Shown here: positions 16,386-23,683 of the stretch, one piece after another
How positions within the stretch are numbered: the first letter of the stretch is position 1
How the letters are laid out: every line of letters starts with the position of its first letter
Assembly (NCBI GenBank): GCA_008933705.1
Contig: WBUN01000039.1
Coordinates: 1 to 44,642, forward strand
Direction of reading: 5' to 3'
DNA length: 44,642 nt
Origin: Hyphomicrobiaceae bacterium
Lineage (GTDB): Bacteria > Pseudomonadota > Alphaproteobacteria > Rhizobiales > Hyphomicrobiaceae
Notes under the pieces: model-generated
Told to the model about the DNA's origin: nothing
Databases searched by the model: none
Seen by the model: the letters and a program-made list of their open reading frames with translations, nothing else
Position numbers and translations under genes: made by a program

Positions 16386-16808
16386 TCAGCCGCGGGCTGG
16401 TTCGAGGCGGTCGGAGCGGTGCCTGTTGCGGTCATCGAGGCTGAATGCACCGGCCCCGAAGGCAACGATCTGAAGAAGCCCGCCGGCGATGGCGAAGTTC
16501 TTCATGAAGTGGATGGTTTGGTTGGTATCGTCGAAATTCGCATGGAAGTAGATGGCAGCGACGATCGAGAAGGCAGTCAGCGCCGCGGCCGCGAGTCTTG
16601 TCTGGAACCCTACGATGAGCAGGATGCCGCCGAGCAGCTCGACGAGCGTCGCTCCCCAGTAGGCGAGCGTCGGGAACGGCAGGCCCGCTTTCACGATGTA
16701 GGCGATTGTGCCGGCCTGGTCCTGCAGCTTGTTGGCGCCGGCAGCCAGAAACAGCAGGCCGAGGAAGAGGCGCCCCACAAATGGGGCAATGTGCGAGATG
16801 AGCGCCAT
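16386..16808 (-). CDS. DoxX-family membrane protein
   Basis: 140 residues with four hydrophobic segments: FVGRLFLGLLFLAAGANKL, a second around YWGATLVELLGGILLIVGF, a third around AALTAFSIVAAIYFHA and a fourth around AIAGGLLQIVAFGAGA. The charged pattern FHANFDDTNQTIHFMKN between helices 3 and 4 is typical of the family. DoxX proteins sit in the inner membrane and are linked to quinone or thiosulfate redox and oxidative stress. It lies between azoR and the pirin gene on the same strand. Confidence 0.85.
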   Translation of the reverse strand: MALISHIAPFVGRLFLGLLFLAAGANKLQDQAGTIAYIVKAGLPFPTLAYWGATLVELLGGILLIVGFQTRLAAAALTAFSIVAAIYFHANFDDTNQTIHFMKNFAIAGGLLQIVAFGAGAFSLDDRNRHRSDRLEPARG

Positions 16809-16850
16809 GATCGTCTCTTTCTCCGTTTCTCAGTGGCGAGCTGCAATCGA

Positions 16851-17459
16851 TCAAGCGGCGAGCTTGGCAATCTCGGCCGTCGCCGCCGCCATGGCGGCGC
16901 TGCGGCTTTCGGGGCTGATCCCGAGGCCCTCGGCGCGGATGAAGGCGATGTCCTTGATGCCGAGGAAGCCGAAGAAGCCCGAGAGATAGCGTTCCTGGTG
17001 GTCGAGGAAGTTGGTCGGGTAGCCGTCACTGTGAAAGCCACCGCGCGAGGAGGCGACGATAATGCGCTTGCCTGCGGCGAGCCCTTCCACGCCTGTAGCC
17101 GTGTAGCGGAAGGTCTTGCCGGCGACCGCGAGTCGGTCAAGCCAAGCCTTGAGCTGTGAGGGCAGCGAGAAGTTGTACATCGGCGCGCCGACGACGATGA
17201 CATCGGCGGCGAGGAAGTCGTCGAGGGCCGCGGCGTTGCGGCGCGCAGCTTGTCGTGCCGCAGCATCCTCGGGCTCGGTGCCCCTCAGCGCCAGGAACTC
17301 GCGTCCGGTCAGATGACCGAAGGGCTCGGCGGCAAGATCGTAGCGGGTGACTGCAGTGGCTGGATTGGCCGCGGAGAGCCGCTCGACGATTGCCGATGAG
17401 AGCTGACGGCTGGCAGACTGGTCGCCGAGGATGCTGGCGTCGACATGGAGGAGTTTCAT
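16851..17459 (-). CDS. azoR: FMN-dependent NADH-azoreductase / quinone reductase
   Basis: 202 residues, normal for AzoR. The flavodoxin-like fold is marked by LLHVDASILGDQSASRQLS (phosphate loop), VIVVGAPMYNFSLPSQLKAWLDR (the FMN-binding PMYNF motif) and IIVASSRGGFHSDG. AzoR reduces quinones by two electrons and azo dyes with NADH. First gene of the leftward operon and divergent from the HxlR regulator, so it is probably induced by quinones or similar electrophiles. A copy in a cluster handling catechols and homogentisate makes sense as protection against quinones formed by autoxidation. Confidence 0.88.
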   Translation of the reverse strand: MKLLHVDASILGDQSASRQLSSAIVERLSAANPATAVTRYDLAAEPFGHLTGREFLALRGTEPEDAAARQAARRNAAALDDFLAADVIVVGAPMYNFSLPSQLKAWLDRLAVAGKTFRYTATGVEGLAAGKRIIVASSRGGFHSDGYPTNFLDHQERYLSGFFGFLGIKDIAFIRAEGLGISPESRSAAMAAATAEIAKLAA

Positions 17460-17478
17460 AGATTGGTGTCCTCTGGTA

Positions 17479-17511
17479 TAAGTTTGTAACTGACACTATC
17501 TATGTAACTTA
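17479..17511. promoter_or_regulatory. Predicted HxlR operator between azoR and the hxlR-like gene
   Basis: The short intergenic region has the inverted repeat TAAGTT (17479-17484) and AACTTA (17506-17511), and GTAAC occurs twice (17486-17490 and 17504-17508). The stretch is noticeably AT-rich for this genome. HxlR/YodB-type repressors bind such dyads overlapping the promoter of the divergent azoreductase gene. Confidence 0.5.
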
Positions 17512-17540
17512 TTCAAGCAGGGGCGCAAGAAGGCACATTC

Positions 17541-17960
17541 ATGTCATCGAATAACACACATGTAACTATGCCGAAGCACGACGTTCGGAGTGGGGAGTGT
17601 CGTGCCGTGAGCCAAGTTCTTGCGAGAATTGGTGAGAAGTGGAGCGTCCTCATCATCATGATGCTCTCTGGAGGACCGCGCAGATTCTCGGATCTTAGAC
17701 GAGATATCGATGGAATATCCCAGAGAATGCTGACGCTATGCTTGCGAGGTCTTGAGCGGGATGGGCTGTTGAAGCGCACGGTCTTCCCCGTCGTGCCGCC
17801 ACGGGTCGACTATGAGCTCACACCGCTCGGGGTGTCTTTGTGCCAGCCGGTAATCGCGCTCGGCACCTGGGCACGCGACCATATGGCCGAGATCGACGCC
17901 GCCCGCGCCGCCTACGATGAGCGCGCGGGAATTGAGGGAGAGTTGCCCAGCGAGGATTGA
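17541..17960 (+). CDS. HxlR-family transcriptional regulator
   Basis: 139 residues, a winged helix-turn-helix: [60 protein letters not shown] and [12 protein letters not shown]. The conserved cysteine near the start (SGEC) is the position used by YodB/HypR-type members to sense quinones and diamide. It is divergent from azoR with an operator between them, so autoregulation and control of the azoR-DoxX-pirin operon are likely. Confidence 0.87.
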   Translation: MSSNNTHVTMPKHDVRSGECRAVSQVLARIGEKWSVLIIMMLSGGPRRFSDLRRDIDGISQRMLTLCLRGLERDGLLKRTVFPVVPPRVDYELTPLGVSLCQPVIALGTWARDHMAEIDAARAAYDERAGIEGELPSED

Positions 17961-18620
17961 GTTCTGCGATCATCAAGCAAAGGGATGGCGCTGACCGCTT
18001 GCGCGCGCTAACCCGCTGCTCGGTCCGGCAACCCTGAGCCCAGAGCGGTCCGAGACACCTTCGGCAGGTCAAGAGCTTCCGGTCCCAAGCCGAACATCAG
18101 TGGCTAAGGCAACGCGGTAGCGGACTTGTCGCCGCGTCGCAACGGCGAACACCTTCACAGCGCCGGATTTCAGCGCGCAGTAGGTTGCTCGATGTGTCGA
18201 CCATCAATTTTCACGTCATTTTCGTCGTGCTCGTTCTCGGCTGGACAACCGCCACTCTCCAACGAGCTGGTGCAGAGCAGTCGATCATCGGCGATTGGAC
18301 AGCATTGCGGTTGCACATGCCGGATCTCGTGGCCTGGTACCGGCTTCGCGCGGCATCGCTGCCGCTGCCCTGGCGATCGTCGTGAGACGCACGTCAACGA
18401 GCTGCCCTGGGCCTAAGCCAAGCCCGACGCTGTCAACGTGTGAGCGGTACACCGCTTACTGTTCTCTGGCAGAACGTGCCATTACGAATGGGCGCTGCAC
18501 ATGGACGACAATGCCAACGATCACGCCCAGGTCAAAGGGGCGCTTGGCGGCATTATATCAATGCCGAGGCCAACTAAGAAGGTGCCCGAAGGCAGCGACG
18601 CGGTCCAGATTGGCCCCATC
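17961..18620. other. No gene recognised
   Basis: About 660 bases without a supportable gene. A frame at 18185-18385 on the plus strand has one hydrophobic stretch (INFHVIFVVLVLGWTT) but no recognisable family and a poor start. The region adjoins a decayed metallo-hydrolase gene and is probably degraded DNA. Confidence 0.4.
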
Positions 18621-19097
18621 TCAGCCCCACTTCATCTCGCCCTTGGCGACCTTGGCGCCGATGTCGAGGGCAACCCCCATGCCGAGATTGGGGTAGCGCG
18701 CCTTCATGGCGGCAATCAGGGCCGCCGAATCCTTGGCCTTGGCCTACTCCTCCTCGAAGGCGGCGAGATACGCCCTGGTATGATCGACGCCGGAAAGGTC
18801 AGTCCGCGCCTCCGGCGTCATGTGACCCGGAACGACGATGACGGGCTTGCGCGCGGCGATCTTGTCGAGGTTGGCGATCCAGGCCGCGCGCTGCGTCGAG
18901 ATTGTCGATGCAGAGGGACTGGCCAACCGCCGCCATCTGTAGGTTCCGTCGCTGCAAGCCTGCGTCCAGACCGTTGCTTTCGTACCCGGCGTGGCCTTCA
19001 AGCAGTTCCGGCCTTTGGCCAAACAGCTTGGGTCCCAAACGCGAATGCCCTCCCGGCATGACGATGAGGGCATGCGGCGATAGATCCCCGCAGCCAT
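18621..19097 (-). pseudogene. Remnant of an MBL-fold metallo-hydrolase, C-terminal part
   Basis: One frame reads RAAWIANLDKIAARKPVIVV and PGHMTPEARTD, the last zinc-ligand region of a class of MBL hydrolases. It continues to YLAAFEEE, meets TAG at 18746-18744, and carries on in the same frame with SAALIAAMKARYPNLG and IGAKVAKGEMKWG to a TGA at 18623-18621, the usual C-terminus of these proteins. Upstream of about 18900 the similarity is scrambled across frames, and the HxHxDH domain is gone. It is clearly dead, and is different from the metallo-hydrolase at 4968. Confidence 0.7.
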
Positions 19098-19178
19098 GTT
19101 CTTAGGGACTACTTGTCCGCCGAGTCACCGGTCATTCATTCGATCACCTCGCGCATCAGAAACCGTCGATCTACGAAC

Positions 19179-19745
19179 TCACATGGTTCGCCTAGCTTTC
19201 GGTCGCTGCCTAGCGTTGCCGGATCGTCGACGCGGGGACGGGCCGGACGGCTTGGCTCCTTGGGGCGCCCTGTCAGGCGCCTCACGCAGATGCCGCAGCG
19301 GCAGGCGCGCCGTCTGCTTCAGACGGTCGAGAACGATCGACGAGCGGACGTGCGCAACGCTGTCGTGCGGCAGGAAGACATCGTTGAGGATGCGAGAGAG
19401 CGCCTCGAGGTCGGGGACGATCAGCTTGATGAGGTAGTCGGCCTCGCCCGTCAGCGAATAGGCCTCTTGCACCTCGGCAAGGCCATCGATCAGCTTCTGG
19501 AAACGCTTGGAATTGTCCGGCGAGTGCGTGGCCAGCGTAACTTGCACGAATACGAGGACTCTAAGACCAATCGCCTCGGCCGACAGCTGAGCGTGGTAGC
19601 TCTCGATCGCACCGGACGCTTCGAGCGCCGCCCGCCGCCGGGAGCATTGCGACGGCGATAGCCCGACCTGCTCGGCGAGTTCGAAATTGGTCAGGCGGCC
19701 ATCCTGTTGGAGAGCCTCAAGCAGCTTGAGGTCGAAACCATCCAT
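19179..19745 (-). CDS. Lrp/AsnC-family regulator of arylpyruvate catabolism
   Basis: 188 residues. The N-terminal HTH is MDGFDLKLLEALQQDGRLTN followed by FELAEQVGLSPSQCSRRRAA; the RAM ligand-binding domain follows (VLVFVQVTLATH, EAYSLTGEADYLIKLIVPD). Family members usually end near residue 150-160; this one has about 40 extra residues rich in Pro and Arg, possibly read-through into former intergenic DNA. It is divergent from iorA with a TGCAA-N5-TTGCA operator 71 nt from its start codon. Two broken relatives with the same operator lie in this window, so this protein may now control all three targets. The ligand is probably an aromatic amino acid (inferred). Confidence 0.87.
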   Translation of the reverse strand: MDGFDLKLLEALQQDGRLTNFELAEQVGLSPSQCSRRRAALEASGAIESYHAQLSAEAIGLRVLVFVQVTLATHSPDNSKRFQKLIDGLAEVQEAYSLTGEADYLIKLIVPDLEALSRILNDVFLPHDSVAHVRSSIVLDRLKQTARLPLRHLREAPDRAPQGAKPSGPSPRRRSGNARQRPKARRTM

Positions 19746-19815
19746 GCGAGATCCTTGCAGAAACTCGGTCAGTAGCGCGCGATTCGCGCAAGAATGCGCC
19801 GAACCGTACCGAGTT

Positions 19816-19830
19816 TGCAAGCACATTGCA
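19816..19830. promoter_or_regulatory. Predicted AsnC operator upstream of iorA
   Basis: A perfect 5-5-5 dyad, TGCAA-GCACA-TTGCA, 71 nt from the regulator start codon and 42 nt before the iorA start codon. The identical 15 bases occur before hpd at 22465-22479. A second dyad, GCGCGA-T-TCGCGC, lies between this site and the regulator gene. Confidence 0.65.
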
Positions 19831-19871
19831 TGCGCGCTGCGGCAAGATCGGCAAACTGCTAGGGAGCCTCG

Positions 19872-21701
19872 ATGACTATGGTTGTCCATTCCGACGGCCC
19901 GGCGCGCGAATTTCTTTCGGGCAACGAGGCCGTGGCGCGCGGTGCGTGGGAGATGGGGGTAGAATTCGCCGCAGCCTACCCGGGAACGCCGTCGACCGAG
20001 ATCCTCGAGACGCTCGCGCGGCTGCCGGGGGTCTACGCCGAATGGTCCACGAATGAGAAGGTCGCCATCGAGGCAGCTCTTGGCGCCTCGATGACCGGCC
20101 GGCGCGCGATCACCTCCATGAAGCACGTCGGGCTCAACGTGGCCTCCGATACCCTCATGACCATGGGCCTCGTGGGCGTCAAGGCGGGCCTGGTGATCGC
20201 AGTCTCGGATGACGTGGGGTTCAGCTCGTCGCAAAACGAGCAGGACTCGCGCTTCTGGGGACGGTTTGTGCACCTTCCTGTGCTCGAACCCGCGGATGCG
20301 GCCGAGGCATATGCAATGACGCGCGACGCTATCGTGCTCTCGGAACGTCATGAGGTGCCGGTGCTGCTGCGCCTGACGACGCGCGTCTCGCACGTCAAGC
20401 GCACGGTCACGACCGGCGCGCGGGCACAACCGGATCCGCGCCGCCACGCTTACGAAAAGGACGCCAAGCGCTGGATCATGACGCCGGATCACGTCGGCAG
20501 GCGGCTTGAGCTGCGTGCCCAACGCGATGCCGCGCTGGCGGAGGCGGCCGCGCAATCCGATTGGAATGTGATCACGCCGGGGAGCGATCGGCGCCTTGGT
20601 TTCATCGTCTCGGGGCCGGCGTGCCACGCCGTGCGGGAAGCGTTTCCCGGCGCGCCCACGCTCAAGCTCGGTTTCTCATATCCGTTACCGGTCGCGAAGG
20701 CGAAGGAATTCGCGAGCCTCTGTGAGGAAATCCTGATCGTGGAGGAAGTCGAACCGATCGTGGAGACCGAGCTTCGCGCGGCCGGGCTCAAAGTCAACGG
20801 TAAGAACGCTCTGCCGCTGCAAGGCGAAATCAGTGTACCCGTGCTTCAACGCGCGGTCGGAAAATTGCAGGCGAACGAGGCGGTGCAGCGCACCGCGCCC
20901 ATGGCCAATGTCTTTCCCAGACCGCCAACCCTCTGCGCCGGTTGCCCGTACATGGGCGTGTATTTCTGGCTGGGGCAGCTTAAGGAAGCGATCATCTGCG
21001 GCGACATCGGCTGCTACACGCTCGGCTGCGGCGAGCCGTGGAACGCCATTGACACGACTATCTCGATGGGCGCGTCGCTCAGTGTAGCCCACGGGATGGC
21101 AAAGGCGCTCGAGGCCGACAGCAAAGCGAAGCCCATGCTCGCCGTCATCGGCGATTCGACATTCCTGCACACCGGCATGCCAGCGCTCGCCAACCTCGCC
21201 TATCAGGGTACCAATGTCACCGTGCTCCTGCTCGACAACCGCTCCACCGCGATGACCGGCGGACAAAACAACCCCGGCAACGGCCGCCGGCTCGACGGCA
21301 GTCCCGCGCCGCGCGTCAACTTTGCGAAGCTCGTGGAAGCGCTTGGCGTGCGGCGCGAGCGCATTCGCGTGGTGGATCCCTACGAGTTGCCCACCTTCTT
21401 CAAGGTGCTGCGCGAGGAAATGAAGGCACCCGAGCCTTCGGTGATCCTTACGACGCGCCCGTGCGTCCTGACCGAAGATTTCGAGCGCCGGCAGCCGCTG
21501 AAGGTGGATGACGACAAGTGTAACGGCTGCGCGCGCTGCCTCGACGTGGGCTGTCCGGCGATCACCGTTCGACGCCGCGAGCGGCAGGTGCGCTCGACCG
21601 GAAAGGTCGTTGATCTTGCGTGGGTACGGATCGAGCGTGCGATGTGCACCGGCTGCGACGTGTGTGCACAGGCTTGCGCGCGCGGAGCGATCGCCCCATG
21701 A
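19872..21701 (+). CDS. iorA: Indolepyruvate (arylpyruvate) ferredoxin oxidoreductase, alpha subunit
   Basis: 609 residues. It decarboxylates arylpyruvates (from Trp, Tyr, Phe) to aryl-acetyl-CoA with ferredoxin as acceptor. Order of domains: pyrimidine-binding region at the N-terminus (EFLSGNEAVARGAWEMGVEF, AAYPGTPSTEI), then the thiamine diphosphate domain (LCAGCPYMGVYF, GDIGCYTLGC, VIGDSTFLHTGMPALANLAY, LLDNRSTAMTGGQ), and two 4Fe-4S motifs at the C-terminus (CNGCARCLDVGCP and CTGCDVCAQAC). AGGGAG is 5 nt before ATG 19872. The stop overlaps the iorB start. The first product step in aerobic phenylacetate or hydroxyphenylacetate routes is a plausible role. Confidence 0.92.
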   Translation: MTMVVHSDGPAREFLSGNEAVARGAWEMGVEFAAAYPGTPSTEILETLARLPGVYAEWSTNEKVAIEAALGASMTGRRAITSMKHVGLNVASDTLMTMGLVGVKAGLVIAVSDDVGFSSSQNEQDSRFWGRFVHLPVLEPADAAEAYAMTRDAIVLSERHEVPVLLRLTTRVSHVKRTVTTGARAQPDPRRHAYEKDAKRWIMTPDHVGRRLELRAQRDAALAEAAAQSDWNVITPGSDRRLGFIVSGPACHAVREAFPGAPTLKLGFSYPLPVAKAKEFASLCEEILIVEEVEPIVETELRAAGLKVNGKNALPLQGEISVPVLQRAVGKLQANEAVQRTAPMANVFPRPPTLCAGCPYMGVYFWLGQLKEAIICGDIGCYTLGCGEPWNAIDTTISMGASLSVAHGMAKALEADSKAKPMLAVIGDSTFLHTGMPALANLAYQGTNVTVLLLDNRSTAMTGGQNNPGNGRRLDGSPAPRVNFAKLVEALGVRRERIRVVDPYELPTFFKVLREEMKAPEPSVILTTRPCVLTEDFERRQPLKVDDDKCNGCARCLDVGCPAITVRRRERQVRSTGKVVDLAWVRIERAMCTGCDVCAQACARGAIAP

Positions 21702-22292
21702 GCGAGATCGACATTCTCGTGGTGGGCGTCGGCGGCCAGGGTGTGATGACCGCTGCCGAGGCGTTGGCGCGTGCCGCGCTTGTCGCCGGGCACGAGGCGA
21801 CGAAGACCGAGGTCACCGGGATGTCGCAACGCGGCGGCGTCGTGTGCTCACAAGTGCGGATCGGAACGAAAGTCAAGGCGGAGCGATATCCGCCCGGGTG
21901 CCGTGCGGCTGCTCATCGCATTCGAGGCCGCAGAGGGGCTGCGCTGGTGCCATCTCCTTGCGCCCGACGGCATCGCGCTGGTCGACAGCTGGCGCGTGGT
22001 TCCGCCGATCATCTCATCGGGGATCCATGAATATCCCGCGGCACCGGCCGAAGAAATGCGCGCGAGGGGCATCAACGTTGTGGAAGTCGAAGCGCGCGAC
22101 ATCGCTGTGGCCTGCGGCGATGCGCGGCTTGCGAACACTGCCCTGCTTGGCGCCGCCGCCGCCTATCTTCCGTTCGCCCCTGGCACGCTGCGGCAGGAAG
22201 TGATGCGGCGCTTCAGTAACGATCCCGGGTTGGCGGAGAAGAATGCCCGGGCCTTCGAGGCAGGGCAGGGTGTCCCAAAACTGGCGGTGTGA
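21698..22292 (+). pseudogene. iorB: Indolepyruvate ferredoxin oxidoreductase, beta subunit, frameshifted
   Basis: The frame from ATG 21698 gives IDILVVGVGGQGVMTAAEAL and TEVTGMSQRGGVVCSQVRIG, the gamma-type domain of the IOR beta subunit. After AERYPPG, near 21899, the family match moves one frame (AVRLLIAFEAAEGLRW, then GARLANTALLGAAAAYLPF-like sequence) and ends at 22292. One extra base in CCGGGTGCC explains it. The repaired protein would be about 198 residues, close to usual. Since IorA needs IorB, the enzyme is inactive unless the shift is an assembly error or is bypassed. Coupled to iorA by ATGA. Confidence 0.85.
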
Positions 22293-22331
22293 CGCGAACG
22301 AGAAGCGGCCCACCACCCAATTTGATTGCGC

Positions 22332-22394
22332 TTAGCCCCATCCGCCCAAACGGTCCCGGTAGGCGCCGAACAGTTTGAGAGCGAGTTGATCCAT
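22332..22394 (-). pseudogene. 20-codon stub of an Lrp/AsnC regulator
   Basis: ATG 22394 opens a short frame, MDQLALKLFGAYRDRLGGWG, then TAA. The start resembles the AsnC N-terminus (MD-x3-LKL, then DRLG where relatives have DGRLT). Its start codon lies 71 nt from the operator in front of hpd, exactly as for the intact regulator beside iorA, and the flanking ATCCATGCGA bases are shared. I read it as the remains of a third divergent regulator gene. The protein evidence alone would be weak; the position is what makes it convincing. Confidence 0.5.
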
Positions 22395-22464
22395 GCGAAC
22401 TTTTTGCAGATAATGGACACATCATGCGCGGAACGCGCAAGATTGCGAGAAAAGATAGGAGATT

Positions 22465-22479
22465 TGCAAGCACATTGCA
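22465..22479. promoter_or_regulatory. Predicted AsnC operator upstream of hpd
   Basis: TGCAA-GCACA-TTGCA, identical to the site before iorA, placed 50 nt before the hpd start codon. A dyad GCGCG-GAA-CGCGC at about 22425-22437, followed by AAGA, matches the second element of the iorA promoter. Confidence 0.65.
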
Positions 22480-22528
22480 TACGCCCTGCGTTATCTTGAC
22501 TTAGATCAAGCGAACGAGGAGCTGCGCC

Positions 22529-23632
22529 ATGGGTCCTTTTCCGCACGATGGCCCGCCCGCGACCATCAGCCGAGCCAATCCCGCCGGCACCGACGGCTTC
22601 GAGTTCGTCGAGTTCGCCCACCCGGAGCCCGGCAAGCTGGCACGCCTGTTCGCGCAGATGGGCTTTGTCGAGGTGGCCCGGCACAAGGCCAAGGACATCT
22701 CCCTCTACCGGCAGGGCGGCATCAACTACATCCTGAACCGGGAACCCGATTCCCACGCGGCCCGCTTCGTCGCCGAGCACGGACCCTGCGCTCCGGCGAT
22801 GGCCTGGCGCATCGTTGACGCCAGGCACGCCTTGAAGCGGGTGCTCGATCTCGGAGGCAAGGAATACACCGGGCGTGACAAGTCGCTCGATGTGCCCGCC
22901 GTCATCGGCATCGGCGGCTCGCTGCTCTATCTCGTCGACACTTACGGCGCGAAGGGCTCACCCTATGAGGGCGAATACGACTGGCTCGGCGAGCGCGACC
23001 CCGCGCCTAAGGGTGTCGGCTTCTACTACATCGACCATCTCACCCACAACGTGATGCGCGGCAACATGGACACCTGGTACAAGTTCTACCGGGACACCTT
23101 CAATTTCCGCGAGATCCGCTTCTTCAACATCGAGGGTAAGCTCACGGGGCTGCACAGCCGCGCGCTCACTTCCCCCTGCGGGCGCATCCGCATCCCGATC
23201 AACGAGAGCGCCGACGACAAGAGCCAGATCGAGGAATACCTCAGGAAGTACAAGGGCGAGGGCATCCAGCACATCGCCGTGGCCACCGACAACATCTATG
23301 ACTCGACGGAAGCAATCGCCGCCAATGGGCTGGAGTTCATGCCCAGCCCGCCTACTACCTATTACGAGAAATCCCGCGCACGTGTGAAAGGCCACCAGGA
23401 GCCTATCGATCGGCTGAAAAAGCACGGCATCCTGATCGACGGCGAGGGCGTGGTGGACGGCGGGCAGACGCGGATCCTGCTGCAGATTTTCTCCAAGACC
23501 GTGATCGGCCCGATCTTCTTCGAGTTCATCCAGAGGAAGGGCGACGACGGCTTCGGTGAGGGCAACTTCAAGGCGCTGTTCGAGTCGATCGAGGAGGACC
23601 AGATACAGCGCGGCGTGCTCAAGGCGTCGTGA
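22529..23632 (+). CDS. hpd: 4-hydroxyphenylpyruvate dioxygenase
   Basis: 367 residues, two vicinal-oxygen-chelate domains. It converts 4-hydroxyphenylpyruvate to homogentisate using Fe(II). The predicted iron ligands are H170 (YIDHLTHNV), H248 (GIQHIAVATDN) and E332 (GPIFFEFIQRKGDDGFGEGN), with the C-terminal FKALFESIE helix. GAGGAG precedes ATG 22529. Its operator matches that of iorA, so the two branches at the arylpyruvate node seem to share control. The FAD-linked oxidase follows after 51 nt. Confidence 0.95.
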   Translation: MGPFPHDGPPATISRANPAGTDGFEFVEFAHPEPGKLARLFAQMGFVEVARHKAKDISLYRQGGINYILNREPDSHAARFVAEHGPCAPAMAWRIVDARHALKRVLDLGGKEYTGRDKSLDVPAVIGIGGSLLYLVDTYGAKGSPYEGEYDWLGERDPAPKGVGFYYIDHLTHNVMRGNMDTWYKFYRDTFNFREIRFFNIEGKLTGLHSRALTSPCGRIRIPINESADDKSQIEEYLRKYKGEGIQHIAVATDNIYDSTEAIAANGLEFMPSPPTTYYEKSRARVKGHQEPIDRLKKHGILIDGEGVVDGGQTRILLQIFSKTVIGPIFFEFIQRKGDDGFGEGNFKALFESIEEDQIQRGVLKAS

Positions 23633-23683
23633 GCCGGGCGCATCACAGGCCGACCGGCCAATCCGAAAGGGGAGATCGAGCTG

